Part shown: in pieces, positions 32,527-41,252 of the stretch | Layout of the letters: every line of letters begins with the position of its first letter | Numbering within the stretch: position 1 is the stretch's first letter | Source of the DNA: Nocardia terrae | Lineage (GTDB): Bacteria > Actinomycetota > Actinomycetes > Mycobacteriales > Mycobacteriaceae | NCBI RefSeq assembly: GCF_009760405.1 | Contig: NZ_WRPP01000007.1 | Span: forward strand, 124,001 to 188,000 | Reading direction: 5' to 3' | Length of the DNA: 64,000 bases | Translations under genes and position numbers: made by a program | Notes under the pieces: model-generated | Database searches by the model: none | Told to the model about the DNA's origin: nothing | Seen by the model: the letters and a program-made list of their open reading frames with translations, nothing else

Positions 32527-33487
32527 CGGGCCGATTCGCGTGGTAGGCGTGTTCGGCCAGCGTCGCGAACTCCCGCACCTTGGCGCAACGAGTGTCCTGG
32601 TGCCACACCAGGATCGCGCGCACCGGCGGCAGACCGGCGAACGGCAGATAGGTCACCGCCGGATGGGTGAAGTGGGTGGCCATGGCGGTCGAGGTGAGGT
32701 ACACCGCCCCGCCCTGCGCGACCGTGCCCAGCATTTCCGCCTCGGTGCGCGCCGGTCCGGCGAAATGGATGCGCCGACCCGAGGGGGTGCGCTCGGGCGG
32801 CCAGTAGGACCGGACCAGCTCCGGCGGCGTATCGGGCGCCGGGGCCACCGCCGCGATGTCGCCGAGATCCTCGAGCGTCAGTTCGCGTCGCGTCGCCAGC
32901 GGGTGAGCGCGGGCGATGGCGACCGCCCGCGGATACTCCCCGACCACGGGGCCCGCCACGAGGTCGTCCTGCCGCACCGGACACAGGGACACCTGCATGT
33001 CGAGCTCGCGCCGCCGCAGCGCGCCGAAGAGGTCCTGGCACTGCAGCTGTGTCATGGTGATCGCGAAATCCGGCTCCCGCCTGCGTGATTCGGCGATCGC
33101 CGCGTCGAGGGTGCTGGCGAACTGGCCGAGGAATCCGATGCGCAGCCCGCGGGTGGTGGCGCGGGCCGCGACCAGCGCGCGGTCGATGCGGTCCACGGCG
33201 GGCATGATGTCGCGCAGCAGATCGTCACCGAGCGTGGTGAGTCGCACGCGGCGGCTGGTGCGCACGAACAGCGCGCCGCCGATCTGCCGCTCCATCTCGC
33301 GGATCAGCTGGCTCACGCGCGGCTGTGACAGCGACAGCCGCTGCGCGGTCCGCCCGAAATGCAATTCCTCGGACAAGGTGAGGAACGCGCGCAGCGCGGT
33401 GAAGTCCAGCGGCGCGTCCCGCCACGCGCCCGCGTCCGGCACTACGGTGCGCAAGCTGCCCGCCGGACCGGAATTCGCGTTCTGCAC
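32516..33487 (-). CDS. LysR family transcriptional regulator
   Basis: Up to 323 residues from GTG 33487; GTG 33442 would give 308, closer to the LysR average. Neither has a clear ribosome site. N-terminal winged helix: FTALRAFLTLSEELHFGRTA and LSLSQPRVSQLIREMERQIG, then a type 2 periplasmic-binding-like effector domain beginning RGLRIGFLGQF. Nine bases downstream of the NAD(P)-binding oxidoreductase gene on the same strand, so likely one transcript. Confidence 0.85.
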   Translation of the reverse strand: MQNANSGPAGSLRTVVPDAGAWRDAPLDFTALRAFLTLSEELHFGRTAQRLSLSQPRVSQLIREMERQIGGALFVRTSRRVRLTTLGDDLLRDIMPAVDRIDRALVAARATTRGLRIGFLGQFASTLDAAIAESRRREPDFAITMTQLQCQDLFGALRRRELDMQVSLCPVRQDDLVAGPVVGEYPRAVAIARAHPLATRRELTLEDLGDIAAVAPAPDTPPELVRSYWPPERTPSGRRIHFAGPARTEAEMLGTVAQGGAVYLTSTAMATHFTHPAVTYLPFAGLPPVRAILVWHQDTRCAKVREFATLAEHAYHANRPVTP

Positions 33488-33495
33488 AGCGGTTT

Positions 33496-34158
33496 TCAGC
33501 TGTAGGACGGGGTCGGGGGAATGGGCTGCCCGGCGCGTACGGCCGCCACCACGGCCTCGGCGTCGGCGCGGCGGTATTCCTCGCCGTACACCGAGCCGGG
33601 CCGCCGCGGCGATTCCATGACCGCGCAGTCGGCGAGGCCGCCCAGATCGATCGGCAGGTAGCCCAGGCTGTCGATGAACGCGGCGAGCAGCTCCTTGGCG
33701 GACGGGTCGTCGCCGCAGATCCATTGCACGACACGGTCTTCCACGGGTCGATCCACCACCTGCGCCTGGAATCCGGCGGTGAGCGTGTTGAAGGACTTGG
33801 TGTAGCGGGCGCCGGGCATGCGGGCGGCGTTGAACGCCGCCGAGGTCTGCCCCGCGACGGGGCCGGGACCGGGGCCGAAGTGGTTGGTGGTGTCCACCAT
33901 CAGTGTGCCGTCGAGGGATCCCGCCTGTTCCAGCGCGATATCGACGATGCTCCACGGCACCGACAGCACCGTGAGCTCCGCCCCGGTCACCGCCTCGCGC
34001 GGGGTGCCCGCGACGGCCTGCCCGCCCAGCTCGGCGGCGAAGGCCCGCAAGGTTTCCGGATCACGCGAGAAGCTGACGACCACCTCGTGTCCGGCCCGCA
34101 CCGCCTGCCGCGCGACATTTCCCCCGATATGCCCGGCTCCGATGATTCCGATCTTCAC
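33496..34158 (-). CDS. NADPH-dependent F420 reductase-like oxidoreductase
   Basis: 220 residues from GTG 34158 with AGGAGG 5 nt before it. N-terminal Rossmann motif KIGIIGAGHIGGNVARQA, followed by a serine/arginine pair after the second strand (VVVSFSRDPE), which fits NADP(H). KSFNTLTAG and VDTTNHFGPG are typical of the F420-dependent NADP reductase (COG2085) family. Would transfer hydride between NADP and F420 or reduce a small substrate. Same strand and 9 bp before the LysR gene. Confidence 0.75.
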   Translation of the reverse strand: MKIGIIGAGHIGGNVARQAVRAGHEVVVSFSRDPETLRAFAAELGGQAVAGTPREAVTGAELTVLSVPWSIVDIALEQAGSLDGTLMVDTTNHFGPGPGPVAGQTSAAFNAARMPGARYTKSFNTLTAGFQAQVVDRPVEDRVVQWICGDDPSAKELLAAFIDSLGYLPIDLGGLADCAVMESPRRPGSVYGEEYRRADAEAVVAAVRAGQPIPPTPSYS

Positions 34159-34267
34159 GAATGCCTCCTGACTGACGACTTCGTTCAGCTTCGCCGAATC
34201 CCGCGCCGGGCGCGAGGCCCTTCCGTGTCAATGAGGGAACCGAATGTGTCAGCGCCGCCCTCGCGGA

Positions 34268-34966
34268 TCAGGGGCGGTGATCGGAGGTCAGGTGCAGGTA
34301 GGCGGTGTCGAGGGGGATATCGACGGCGAACCAGGCGGCGGGCCGGTCGTCGTCGCGGGGGCACCAGGCGGTCGCGACGCACAGTCGTGCCACCTCCCCG
34401 GTGGCCAGGCCGGGCAGGTGCCAGGCGATGCCGGCCGGATCCTGGTAGCGCACACCGTATTCGCCGAGGTCGTTCCCGTCGGTGGGCAGCACGTCCGCCC
34501 AATCGGCGGGCAGCAGGCGGCCGTCCGCGGCCTGCATGGCCAGGAGTTCGGTGTCCGCGCCGCCGACCGACACCATGAAGTGCTCGTTCTCGACGCTCAC
34601 GGCGGCGAGGCATTCGCCGGTGTCGGGGCCGCCGCGCGCGCCGGCGGGCAGATCGCTCATATCCGCCGCGAGCACCAGTCCGGGGACCGCGCTCTGCGCC
34701 GACACCTGCCAGACGGTGGCCCACATCGGAACCGCCGCACCGCCGTCCCAGGCGGGCAGATCCACGCTGCCGATCAGCAGATCGACCGTGGCGCTGGGGC
34801 GCCGCCAGCGGTGCAGCTGCGAGCCGTTCGGCAAGCGCCACACGGTATCCGGCGCCGCCGGCAGCACCTCGGAGCCGAGCGCGACGGAGAACCCGACAAT
34901 GCCCAGCGGCGTGTCGATCACGGCCGGTCGGCGGTCGGCCCGGTCCAGGTGGTCGGTGGGGAGCAT
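34268..34966 (-). CDS. Hypothetical protein, 232 residues
   Basis: Soluble protein from ATG 34966 with no signal peptide, no transmembrane segment and no motif I recognise. It is Trp/Asp/Pro-rich and probably beta-rich (LHRWRRPSATVDLLIG, ENEHFMVSVGGADTELLAMQ). Same strand as the F420 reductase-like gene, separated by 109 bp, and divergent from the kinase. Confidence 0.65.
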   Translation of the reverse strand: MLPTDHLDRADRRPAVIDTPLGIVGFSVALGSEVLPAAPDTVWRLPNGSQLHRWRRPSATVDLLIGSVDLPAWDGGAAVPMWATVWQVSAQSAVPGLVLAADMSDLPAGARGGPDTGECLAAVSVENEHFMVSVGGADTELLAMQAADGRLLPADWADVLPTDGNDLGEYGVRYQDPAGIAWHLPGLATGEVARLCVATAWCPRDDDRPAAWFAVDIPLDTAYLHLTSDHRP

Positions 34967-35069
34967 CCGTCAATCATGCGCGCCCGCGCAAGAGGCGCGG
35001 CGGGACGGTCCGGTGGCGTGACGGATGATGGGCTGGTATACGGGAATTCGGCTTGTCGGATGACACGAA

Positions 35070-36902
35070 GTGACAGGGGCATCGGTGGTACGGCTCGATC
35101 CGGGGGCGGATTTCGCTGGATTCAGGATCGAGCGGGTCCTCGGGGCGGGCGGCATGGGGGTGGTGTACCTGGCCCGGCATCCGCGCCTGGAACGGGATGT
35201 CGCCTTGAAGGTGTTCGGCGGCATGGCCGCGGGGCCGCTGGATTCGCGGGGCCGCGCGCGCTTCGACCGGGAGGCCGCGCTGGCGGCGCGCCTGGAGCAT
35301 CCCGACATCGTGCCGATCTACGACCGCAGTGCGCCCGAGGACGAAATCCCCTGGCTGTGCATGCGATACATCAACGGCGGGGATGTCACCGCGCTGATGG
35401 AGGAGGCGGGCGGGCGGCTGCCCGCACCGGATGCGGTGCGGTTGATCGCCGACGCGGGCAACGCGCTGGACTACGCCCATCGCGAGGGCGTGCTGCATCG
35501 CGATGTGAAGCCGGCGAACATCCTGGTCGATCTGTCCGATCGGGAGGGCGGGCGCGCGGTGCTCACCGATTTCGGCATCGCCCGCGCCTTCGACGACACC
35601 CTGACCCTCACCGGCACCACCGCGACGGTCGCCTATGCCGCGCCGGAGCGATTCGGCGAGACCCCGGCCGACCACCGGGCCGACATCTATTCGCTGGGCT
35701 GCACGTTCTTCGAGATCCTCACGGGCCGAACGCCGTTCCCGCGCTCGGATCAGGCCGCCGTCATCTCGGCCCACCTCACCGCACCGCCGCCGCGGCCCTC
35801 CGAGCTGGTGCCGGAGCTGCCGCCGGCCCTGGACGACGTGGTCGCCAGGGCCATGGCCAAAGAGCCCGATGATCGTTATCCCGATTGCACCGCCTTCGCG
35901 AACGCCGCCCGCTCCGCACTCGCCGCGCCCGCACCGTCGGCCGGTGGCGGCCTCGCCCGGAATGTCCACTCGGAGCCCACGGTTCGCTCGGAGCCGCCGA
36001 CGCGGGCACGGCCTCCGAAGCCACCGCCCGGCGGATTGCGCGAGCGGATCATGGACTTCGTCACGCTGCTGGCCGGATTGGCGTCGATCATCGGCGCGGT
36101 CCTGCTCATAGCCGCTCTCATGGCGCCGTTCGTGCACTACAACGAGGTCGACCGAGCCATCGATCCGATGCTCTACAAAGGCTATTTGTTCCCGGTGTGC
36201 CTGGCAGTGGCGGGCTGGTTCGTGGGTTCGCTCGCGGGTGTGCGGGTCTTGTGCCCCGGATTGCCGCGCGAGATCTGCGCATTCCTGATCATCGGGGTGT
36301 CGCTGGCCGGCGCGTGGAGCGCCGCGGTGCTGATGCGGCTGAACAGCATCTGGACCCGCGATGGCTACACCTTGGTCGGGGACACGATCCGGGGTGCGTC
36401 GGGGGAACGGCTGACGGTGCTCGGATGCGGAGCGCTGGTGCTGGCCGGGGTGCTCGCGGCCGTCGCGCTCATGCTCGGCGACTCGCTGCATCTCGAATTC
36501 CATTTCCCGCGCGACCCGTTCTCGATCGTCACCCTGCTGCTCTCGCTGCTCGGCTGCGTGTCCCTGGGTTTCGTGCGGCTGCCCGCGGAGGACGTCTGGC
36601 ACTTCCTGCGCAACGACTACACCTGGCTCATCGGTTCGGCCGTCGCCCTGACGGCCCTGCCCGCCCTCACCTCGTTCCTGCACCCGCGCACCGTCTTCCG
36701 CGCTCTCACCCTGGGCTGGGCGCTCGGCGGCCTGGCCATCTGCTTCTTCCTCTACTCCCAGGGGCAGAACATCGACGATGCCGGTGTGGCAGCGGTGACC
36801 AACTCCGCTTCCACACCGGCTGTCGTCTTCGCCGTCAGCCTGCTCGGCTCGATCGTGGTCAACGCCGTCGCGCTGGCCAGATCCGGACGGCTGCGGGACT
36901 AG
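35070..36902 (+). CDS. Ser/Thr protein kinase with polytopic membrane domain
   Basis: 610 residues from GTG 35070. Residues 18-285 are a complete kinase domain: glycine loop LGAGGMGVVYLA, lysine 47 in VALKVF, HRDVKPAN with aspartate 145, DFG with aspartate 167, and a threonine-rich activation loop TLTLTGTTATVAYAAPE. After a Pro-rich linker (about 286-325), residues 330-606 contain about eight hydrophobic segments instead of the single helix and PASTA repeats of PknB. The membrane half may sense or transport something. Its stop overlaps the convergent MmpL gene by 4 bp. Confidence 0.9.
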   Translation: MTGASVVRLDPGADFAGFRIERVLGAGGMGVVYLARHPRLERDVALKVFGGMAAGPLDSRGRARFDREAALAARLEHPDIVPIYDRSAPEDEIPWLCMRYINGGDVTALMEEAGGRLPAPDAVRLIADAGNALDYAHREGVLHRDVKPANILVDLSDREGGRAVLTDFGIARAFDDTLTLTGTTATVAYAAPERFGETPADHRADIYSLGCTFFEILTGRTPFPRSDQAAVISAHLTAPPPRPSELVPELPPALDDVVARAMAKEPDDRYPDCTAFANAARSALAAPAPSAGGGLARNVHSEPTVRSEPPTRARPPKPPPGGLRERIMDFVTLLAGLASIIGAVLLIAALMAPFVHYNEVDRAIDPMLYKGYLFPVCLAVAGWFVGSLAGVRVLCPGLPREICAFLIIGVSLAGAWSAAVLMRLNSIWTRDGYTLVGDTIRGASGERLTVLGCGALVLAGVLAAVALMLGDSLHLEFHFPRDPFSIVTLLLSLLGCVSLGFVRLPAEDVWHFLRNDYTWLIGSAVALTALPALTSFLHPRTVFRALTLGWALGGLAICFFLYSQGQNIDDAGVAAVTNSASTPAVVFAVSLLGSIVVNAVALARSGRLRD

Positions 36903-39049
36903 GCCCGGTAGCTGTACTGCTCTGTCCGCCACTCGGATTCGTCGTACCACTGCGAATCGTCGCGGCGGCCGGTGCGGCTCGGCCACCAGGCCGCGCGGCC
37001 CAGCAGGGCGGTGACGGCCGGGGTGAAGAACATCGCCATGACGAAGGCCGAGATGGCGATGCCGACCGAGATGGCGAAGCCCATCTGGGACATGATCGTG
37101 TTGCCGGCGAGCATCATCGAGGCGAAGGTGCCCGCGAGGATGACGCCGGCGGCGGCGATGGTGGGGCCGGTGTGACGCAGGCTCAGGGCCGCGGCGGTGC
37201 GGGGATCGTTGCCCTGCTTGGACTCTTCACGCAACCGGGCGACCATGAGGATGTTGTAGTCGGTGCCCAGGGCGACGACGAACATGTACATGATGATCGG
37301 CAGGGTGAAGATCAGACCCGAATTGTGCTGGGCGTGCTGGAAGACCAGGACCGCCGCGCCGAGGGTGGCTCCGAAGCCGAGGCCGACCGACGCCATCAGG
37401 TACCAGGGTGCGACGACGCTGCGCAGCAGCAGGGCGAGCACCAGGGCGATGAGCAGGGCCGCCACCGGGAAGACGACCTTGTAGTCGTGCTCCATCGCGG
37501 CCTTGAAATCGACGAAGACGGAGGTCAATCCGCCGACGTAGGCGACCGAACCGGGCGGGGCCGCGGTGTGCGCCACATCGCGCAGCGGGCCGCGCACCGT
37601 CGCGAGGGCCGAGTCGGATTCCGGCTGATCGGACAGCGTCACCTGGAATTCGGCCACGGTGCCGTCCTCGGACAGGCGCGGATCCCCGACCTGACCGACA
37701 CCGTGCGTGCCCGCGAGCGCGGCGCGGTACGTGCCCAGCTGCGCCTGGCCCAGCGGAGCGTCCGAGCGCAGGTAGACCAGCGACGGCTGGGTCGCACCGG
37801 CGGGCATGCCCTTCAGCAGTTCCTTGCCGTAGACCGAGGATTCGGCCGTGTCGGTGGTGGAGCCGGAGCTCATGTCGAAGGTGGGGTGGAAGCCGAGCCC
37901 GGCGACGGTCAGGGCCACCAGCACCGCGCCGGAGGCAAGGGCGAACAGGCCGGGGCGCTTCCCGAGACCGCGTCCGAGCGCGGCGAACAGCAGGCTCTTG
38001 GGCTCGCGCTGCCACGCCTTGGAGGGCCAGAACACCTTGGTGCCCAGCTTGGAGACGATGGCCGGGACCAGGGTCAGACCGGCGAGCGCGGTCACCGCGA
38101 CGGCGATGGCCAGCGCCGGGCCCAGGGCCCGGAACATGCCGAGGGTGGACAGCGTGAGCGCCATGAAGGCGATGATCACCGCGCCCGCGGCGGAGGTGAT
38201 GGCCTCGCCCACCCGGGTCACCGCGCTGATCATGGCGGTCTTGGGGTCCTCACCGGCGCGCAGGCGCTCCCGGTAGCGGAACATCAGGAACAGGATGTAA
38301 TCGGTTCCGACACCGAACAATACGACGGTGAGCAGCGAGCTGACCGAGCTGTCGACCTTCAGGTCGAACGCCTTGGCCACCATGGCGATCAGGCCGCCGA
38401 CGGTGCTCGAGACCGCGCCGATGGTGATGATCGGCAGCAGCGCGATGACCGGGCTGCGGAAGATGATCAGCAGCAGCACCAGGATCAGGACCACCGTGGC
38501 GATGCCGATGATGGCCATGCCCTTGGTGGCGGATTCGGTCTGGTCCAGCGTCTGGGCCGCGGTACCGGTGATGCCGGCCTTCAGCTCGGTGCCGTCGACC
38601 TTCTTCTTCAGCTCGTCGCGCAGCGCCTTCACCGCATCGGTCTGCAATTTGTCGTTGGGATCGGTCACCTTGGTCATCTGCACCGCGATGACCTGGATCA
38701 GACGGTTGTCCGACGGGGGCGTGACCTGAATGCCGGTGACGCCCTTGACGTTCAGCCCGGTGAGATCACCCGCGACGGCGGCGGTGGTGGCCGTGTCGGC
38801 CGCGGTCAGCGCCGCGCCGTCGGTGCGCTCCACCACGATCAGCGCGGCGGGGGTCGAGTCGGCGGGAAATGCCCTCTGTTGCAGATCCATCGCCTGAATG
38901 GACTCGTAATGCGAAGGCAGGAAGGCGGATTGGTCTGTCGTGGGGGAGAGTTTCGGCGCGAGCCCCACCACCGCGATGGCGGCGAGCACCCAGAGGGCTA
39001 TCACCTTCCACGGGTGGTTGACGGCAATGCGCCCGAGTAGAGCGAACAT
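36899..39049 (-). CDS. MmpL-type RND transporter
   Basis: 716 residues, ATG 39049 after AAGGAAG. Two repeated halves, each a transmembrane helix, an external loop of about 130-150 residues and five more helices: the first with VDSSVSSLLTVVLFGVGTDY and the second with the FVVALGTDYNILMVARLRE proton-relay region (GTDY in both). Short compared with M. tuberculosis MmpL proteins (over 900); it fits the smaller MMPL drug/lipid exporters. Third gene of a glyoxalase-EmrB-MmpL operon (15-bp gap). Confidence 0.9.
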   Translation of the reverse strand: MFALLGRIAVNHPWKVIALWVLAAIAVVGLAPKLSPTTDQSAFLPSHYESIQAMDLQQRAFPADSTPAALIVVERTDGAALTAADTATTAAVAGDLTGLNVKGVTGIQVTPPSDNRLIQVIAVQMTKVTDPNDKLQTDAVKALRDELKKKVDGTELKAGITGTAAQTLDQTESATKGMAIIGIATVVLILVLLLIIFRSPVIALLPIITIGAVSSTVGGLIAMVAKAFDLKVDSSVSSLLTVVLFGVGTDYILFLMFRYRERLRAGEDPKTAMISAVTRVGEAITSAAGAVIIAFMALTLSTLGMFRALGPALAIAVAVTALAGLTLVPAIVSKLGTKVFWPSKAWQREPKSLLFAALGRGLGKRPGLFALASGAVLVALTVAGLGFHPTFDMSSGSTTDTAESSVYGKELLKGMPAGATQPSLVYLRSDAPLGQAQLGTYRAALAGTHGVGQVGDPRLSEDGTVAEFQVTLSDQPESDSALATVRGPLRDVAHTAAPPGSVAYVGGLTSVFVDFKAAMEHDYKVVFPVAALLIALVLALLLRSVVAPWYLMASVGLGFGATLGAAVLVFQHAQHNSGLIFTLPIIMYMFVVALGTDYNILMVARLREESKQGNDPRTAAALSLRHTGPTIAAAGVILAGTFASMMLAGNTIMSQMGFAISVGIAISAFVMAMFFTPAVTALLGRAAWWPSRTGRRDDSQWYDESEWRTEQYSYRA

Positions 39050-39064
39050 TGGGATCTTCCTTTT

Positions 39065-40645
39065 CTAGACTTCGACTACCGACTGGGGATGACTGTCTTC
39101 GGCCGCGCTGATATCGGCCTGACACGCCGCTGACACCGGCTCGGCCGGTCGGCCGCGCAGGGCGACGAGGGTGAGGATCGCGGCGGCCAGCACACCCAGC
39201 GCGCTCACGCCGAAGGTGACCGACATGGCTCCCGCGAAGGCCGTCCGCGCGGCGTGCACCAGACCGGTGTCGCCGGTCCGCGCCGCCTCGGCGAGCGCGT
39301 CGCCGATCGAGTTGCGGGCCGTCGCCGACGCCGAATCCGGCATCTTGTGCGAATAGGCCGTGGCCAGAATGCTGCCCAGCACCGCGACCCCCAGCGCGGC
39401 GCCGGCCTGCTGGATGGTGTCGTTGAGCGCCGAGCCGACACCGGCCTGCTCCGGCGGGACCGAGCCGAGGATGGCCGAGATCGCCGCGGGCATGGCCAGG
39501 CCGCCGCCGAGGCCGAACACGACCAGCGCCACCGCGACCATGCCGAAGCCGCTGTCGGCGGTGAGCGAGGTCAGGACCAGCGCCCCGGCCGCCATGATCA
39601 GCAGACCGATCACCGCCAGCGCGCGATTGCCGAGCTTCGGGCCCAGGCCCGCGCCCGCACCGCTGGCCACCAGCGCGGCGACCGCCATGGGCAGGAACGC
39701 GATTCCCGCCTTCAAGGGCGAATAACCCAGCCCGAACTGCAGATACTGCGTGAGCACCAGCAGCAGGCCGCCGTTGCCGATCTGCACCAGCGTGAGCGAC
39801 ACACTGCCACCGGCGAAGTCGCGATCGCGGAACAGCTTCAACGGCACCATCGGATGCTCGATCCGCGATTCCCACACCAGGAACGCGACCAGGCTGACGA
39901 TCGCGACGATCAGCGCCGCGACGGTGCTCGCGCGGCCCAGCCCGCCGTCGGGCAGTTCGATGATCGTCCACACCAGCGCCGCCATGCCGACCGCGGACAG
40001 CACCGCGCCGAGCGGATCGGGCCGCTGCCACGGACCGCGCGACTCGGGCACCAGGACCACCGTGGCGATCAGCGCGATCACGACGATCGGGATATTGATG
40101 AGAAAGACCGCGCCCCACCAGAATTGATCGATCAGCACGCCGCCGAGCACCGGGCTGCCGATGAGCCCGAGCATGCTCACCCCGCCCGCGGCGGACATGG
40201 CCTGGTGTCGTTCCTCGTCGTCGAAGAGGTTGAGCAGGATCGACAGGCCCGCGGGCATGATGAGCGCGCCACCGATACCCATGACGATCCGCGCCGCGAC
40301 GAGCTCCAGTGGATTCGCGGCCACGGTCGCCACCACCGAGGCCGCCCCGAACAGCGCCAGCCCGATGGTCATGATCCGCTTGCGCCCGAAACGATCCGCG
40401 AGACTTCCGGTGGTGAGCAGCAGGCCCGCGAACACCAGCATGTAGGAGTCCAGGATCCACTGGATGTCCTGGGCGCTCGCGTTCAGATCCGAGGCCAGGG
40501 CGGGGACGGCCACCGACAGCGCCATATTGTCGATGACCAGGATGAGGGTGGCCAGGCACAGTGCCAGCAGGATCCACCAGCGTCTGGGATTGCGTTCCGG
40601 GGCGGCCGCGTCGGCGGCCGCGCCCGGAGTTGTTCGGGTTTCCAT
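39065..40645 (-). CDS. MFS drug efflux protein (EmrB/QacA, DHA2)
   Basis: 526 residues from ATG 40645, about 14 hydrophobic segments. DHA2 signatures: motif C-like SPVLGGVLIDQFWWGAVFLIN, the GSLADRFGRKRIM loop between helices 2 and 3, and LDSYMLVFAGLLLT. Uses the proton gradient to export hydrophobic drugs or dyes. Lies between a glyoxalase-like gene (29-bp gap) and an MmpL gene, with a TetR gene divergent from the operon, a normal setup for inducible efflux. Confidence 0.92.
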   Translation of the reverse strand: METRTTPGAAADAAAPERNPRRWWILLALCLATLILVIDNMALSVAVPALASDLNASAQDIQWILDSYMLVFAGLLLTTGSLADRFGRKRIMTIGLALFGAASVVATVAANPLELVAARIVMGIGGALIMPAGLSILLNLFDDEERHQAMSAAGGVSMLGLIGSPVLGGVLIDQFWWGAVFLINIPIVVIALIATVVLVPESRGPWQRPDPLGAVLSAVGMAALVWTIIELPDGGLGRASTVAALIVAIVSLVAFLVWESRIEHPMVPLKLFRDRDFAGGSVSLTLVQIGNGGLLLVLTQYLQFGLGYSPLKAGIAFLPMAVAALVASGAGAGLGPKLGNRALAVIGLLIMAAGALVLTSLTADSGFGMVAVALVVFGLGGGLAMPAAISAILGSVPPEQAGVGSALNDTIQQAGAALGVAVLGSILATAYSHKMPDSASATARNSIGDALAEAARTGDTGLVHAARTAFAGAMSVTFGVSALGVLAAAILTLVALRGRPAEPVSAACQADISAAEDSHPQSVVEV

Positions 40646-40674
40646 CGAATTCTCTTTTCGAGCAGTGGGTTTCG

Positions 40675-41061
40675 TCAGGCGCCCGCGGGCGGCGCCCATT
40701 GCGTCAGTTGCACGTCGACCCGGTTGGGGTCGGTGAGGCGCAGCAGCCAGCGGCCGGCGGGTGCGCGGTGCAGGGGTGCGGTGACGGGTGCGCCTTCCTC
40801 GCTGAGCCGGTCGCTTTCGGCGGCGATGTCGGCGACGTCGAACGAGACCAGCACCCCGGTCGGCCCGGGGCCCGTCGCCGGGGGCGGTGCTTCCGGGTCG
40901 CGGCGCACCAGCACGATCGCCACGTCGGCGTCATCGCGTTCGAGGCAGGCGAAGTCCGCATCCGAGATCGACTCGCGGAAGCCGAGGTGGGTGCAGAAGA
41001 ACCGGCTGGATTCGCGGGGGTCCGTGACCGTCAGAGTGATCTCCGCGCCGAGGATCTTCAT
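40675..41061 (-). CDS. Glyoxalase/bleomycin-resistance-like protein (copy A)
   Basis: 128 residues from ATG 41061 (GGAGGG upstream). VOC fold: AEITLTVTDPRESSRFFCTHLGF, then LTDPNRVDVQLTQW at the end. It has no obvious full set of metal ligands, so it may bind rather than convert a ligand. Same length and clearly paralogous to the protein at 58152 (shared FFCTHLGFR, CLERDD, LTDPNRVDV, LTQWxPPAG). First gene of the efflux operon, so a drug- or aldehyde-binding role is reasonable but inferred. Confidence 0.85.
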   Translation of the reverse strand: MKILGAEITLTVTDPRESSRFFCTHLGFRESISDADFACLERDDADVAIVLVRRDPEAPPPATGPGPTGVLVSFDVADIAAESDRLSEEGAPVTAPLHRAPAGRWLLRLTDPNRVDVQLTQWAPPAGA

Positions 41062-41137
41062 GTCATCGTGCCCTCCTGTGTGGTGTGGCGCCCGGTTCGG
41101 GCGGCTCACTCAGAATCGGAGTTTTCGCAGGTGGGAA

Positions 41138-41182
41138 CAATGACGAAGATCGAAAGATCGGTTAACCCAGGTGTTTACGATC
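41138..41182. promoter_or_regulatory. Conserved element, copy A (dyad GTTAAC-N6-GTTTAC)
   Basis: The sequence from 41138 to 41182 reappears almost unchanged at 58572-58616. Shared blocks are CAATGA, AAGATCGAAA, GTTAACCCAG and GTTTACGATC. The core at 41161-41178 is an 18-bp imperfect dyad, GTTAAC-CCAGGT-GTTTAC. In both places it lies in the promoter region of a glyoxalase-like gene. Best read as a regulator's operator. Confidence 0.75.
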
Positions 41183-41191
41183 CGCTGATGC

Positions 41192-41221
41192 GCACAGCGT
41201 TCGCATATGCGAACACTGTGC
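41192..41221. promoter_or_regulatory. 30-bp palindromic operator, probably for the TetR protein
   Basis: GCACAG-C-GTTCGCAT, then ATGCGAAC-A-CTGTGC. The inner 16 bp (41199-41214) are a perfect palindrome, and the outer 6-bp arms also match, with one mismatched pair between. It is 31 bp upstream of the tetR start and in the divergent promoter of the glyoxalase-EmrB-MmpL operon. Length and symmetry are typical for TetR dimers. Confidence 0.8.
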
Positions 41222-41252
41222 ACTACCCTGGCTCGGAGGGAGGAGGACCCGG

